DNA of 64,000 bases, taken from the NCBI GenBank assembly GCA_013285465.1, contig CP053449.1, positions 1,301,540-1,365,539 of the forward strand. The letters are read 5' to 3'. This document shows, one piece after another, positions 63,950 to 64,000 of the stretch (positions within the stretch are counted from its first letter, which is position 1; each line of letters starts with the position of its first letter). The notes under the pieces are model-generated. The model did no database searches, was not told the origin of the DNA, and worked only from the letters and a program-made list of their open reading frames with translations. The translations under genes and the position numbers were made by a program. This DNA comes from Pseudomonadota bacterium (GTDB lineage: Bacteria > Pseudomonadota > Alphaproteobacteria > Micavibrionales > CSBR16-224).

Positions 63950-64000
63950 TATTTTCTACCTTCTTAATTCTCTGCGTTCTAATATTCTAAACTAATCCTT

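Overview
The window is a gene-dense bacterial chromosome segment with no insertion sequences, prophage genes or CRISPR arrays. A GcrA cell-cycle regulator gene, a SCO1/SenC protein, a Mth938-domain gene at the end of secDF, Mg-type HemB and the general gene content point to an alphaproteobacterium. Several proteins (the HELMHG putative metallopeptidase, a FliK-like protein outside any flagellar cluster) look like those of Rhodospirillales/Micavibrio-type lineages, but the family cannot be fixed from sequence alone.

Layout. 1-4738: transcription/translation block rimP (5' end cut off)-nusA-infB on the + strand, without the usual ylxR between nusA and infB and without rbfA after infB. 5154-7010: an ABC exporter. 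7092-7931 (-): a protein with an exact 17-residue Gly-His-Ser repeat. 8071-12991: trpS, an unknown/response-regulator divergent pair, gcrA-trhO and a CysQ-like phosphatase. 12995-17839: M20 amidohydrolase, GNAT-like protein, def, mazG, a cytidine-deaminase-like gene and an L,D-transpeptidase. 18192-20246: clpX, sufE and tRNA-Pro(UGG). 20340-33462: accessory region with a GH130-like enzyme, a queuosine-salvage protein, OsmC, DUF3137, HELMHG protein, SCO1, a tandem pair of unknown paralogs with matching promoters, small membrane and secreted proteins, a SYLF lipoprotein, an ankyrin-like protein and a large RDD membrane protein. 33616-42806: transketolase, FliK-like protein, a TM-coiled-coil-TM protein, Lrp, the overlapping ELM1-trxB-rluD chain, and TerD. 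42852-46248 (-): yajC-secD-secF-Mth938. 46345-53953: ydbH-ynbE-ydbL, hemB, an unknown gene and polA. 53955-55489 (-): two more TM-coiled-coil-TM paralogs. 55617-56591: cysQ. 56669-63949 (-): the spc/alpha ribosomal protein operon rplF-rplR-rpsE-rpmD-rplO-secY-adk, then rpsM-rpsK-rpoA-rplQ behind its own near-perfect promoter.

How the parts relate. Most operons are housekeeping: ribosome maturation and initiation, Sec export (SecY, SecDF, YajC), outer-membrane lipid transport (YdbH/YnbE/YdbL), protein quality control (ClpX, Def) and redox/Fe-S (TrxB, SufE). The least explained elements, and the best candidates for something undescribed, are: the three-member family of TM-coiled-coil-TM proteins at 37607-38356, 53955-54707 and 54725-55489 (two share a C-terminal S-H-G-M-R-H ending); the GHS-repeat protein with a near-consensus promoter; the tandem paralog pair at 26531-28318; and the divergent unknown/response-regulator pair around a perfect 10-bp inverted repeat at 9649-9673. 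Start codons, promoters and hairpins given here were read by eye and not tested by software.
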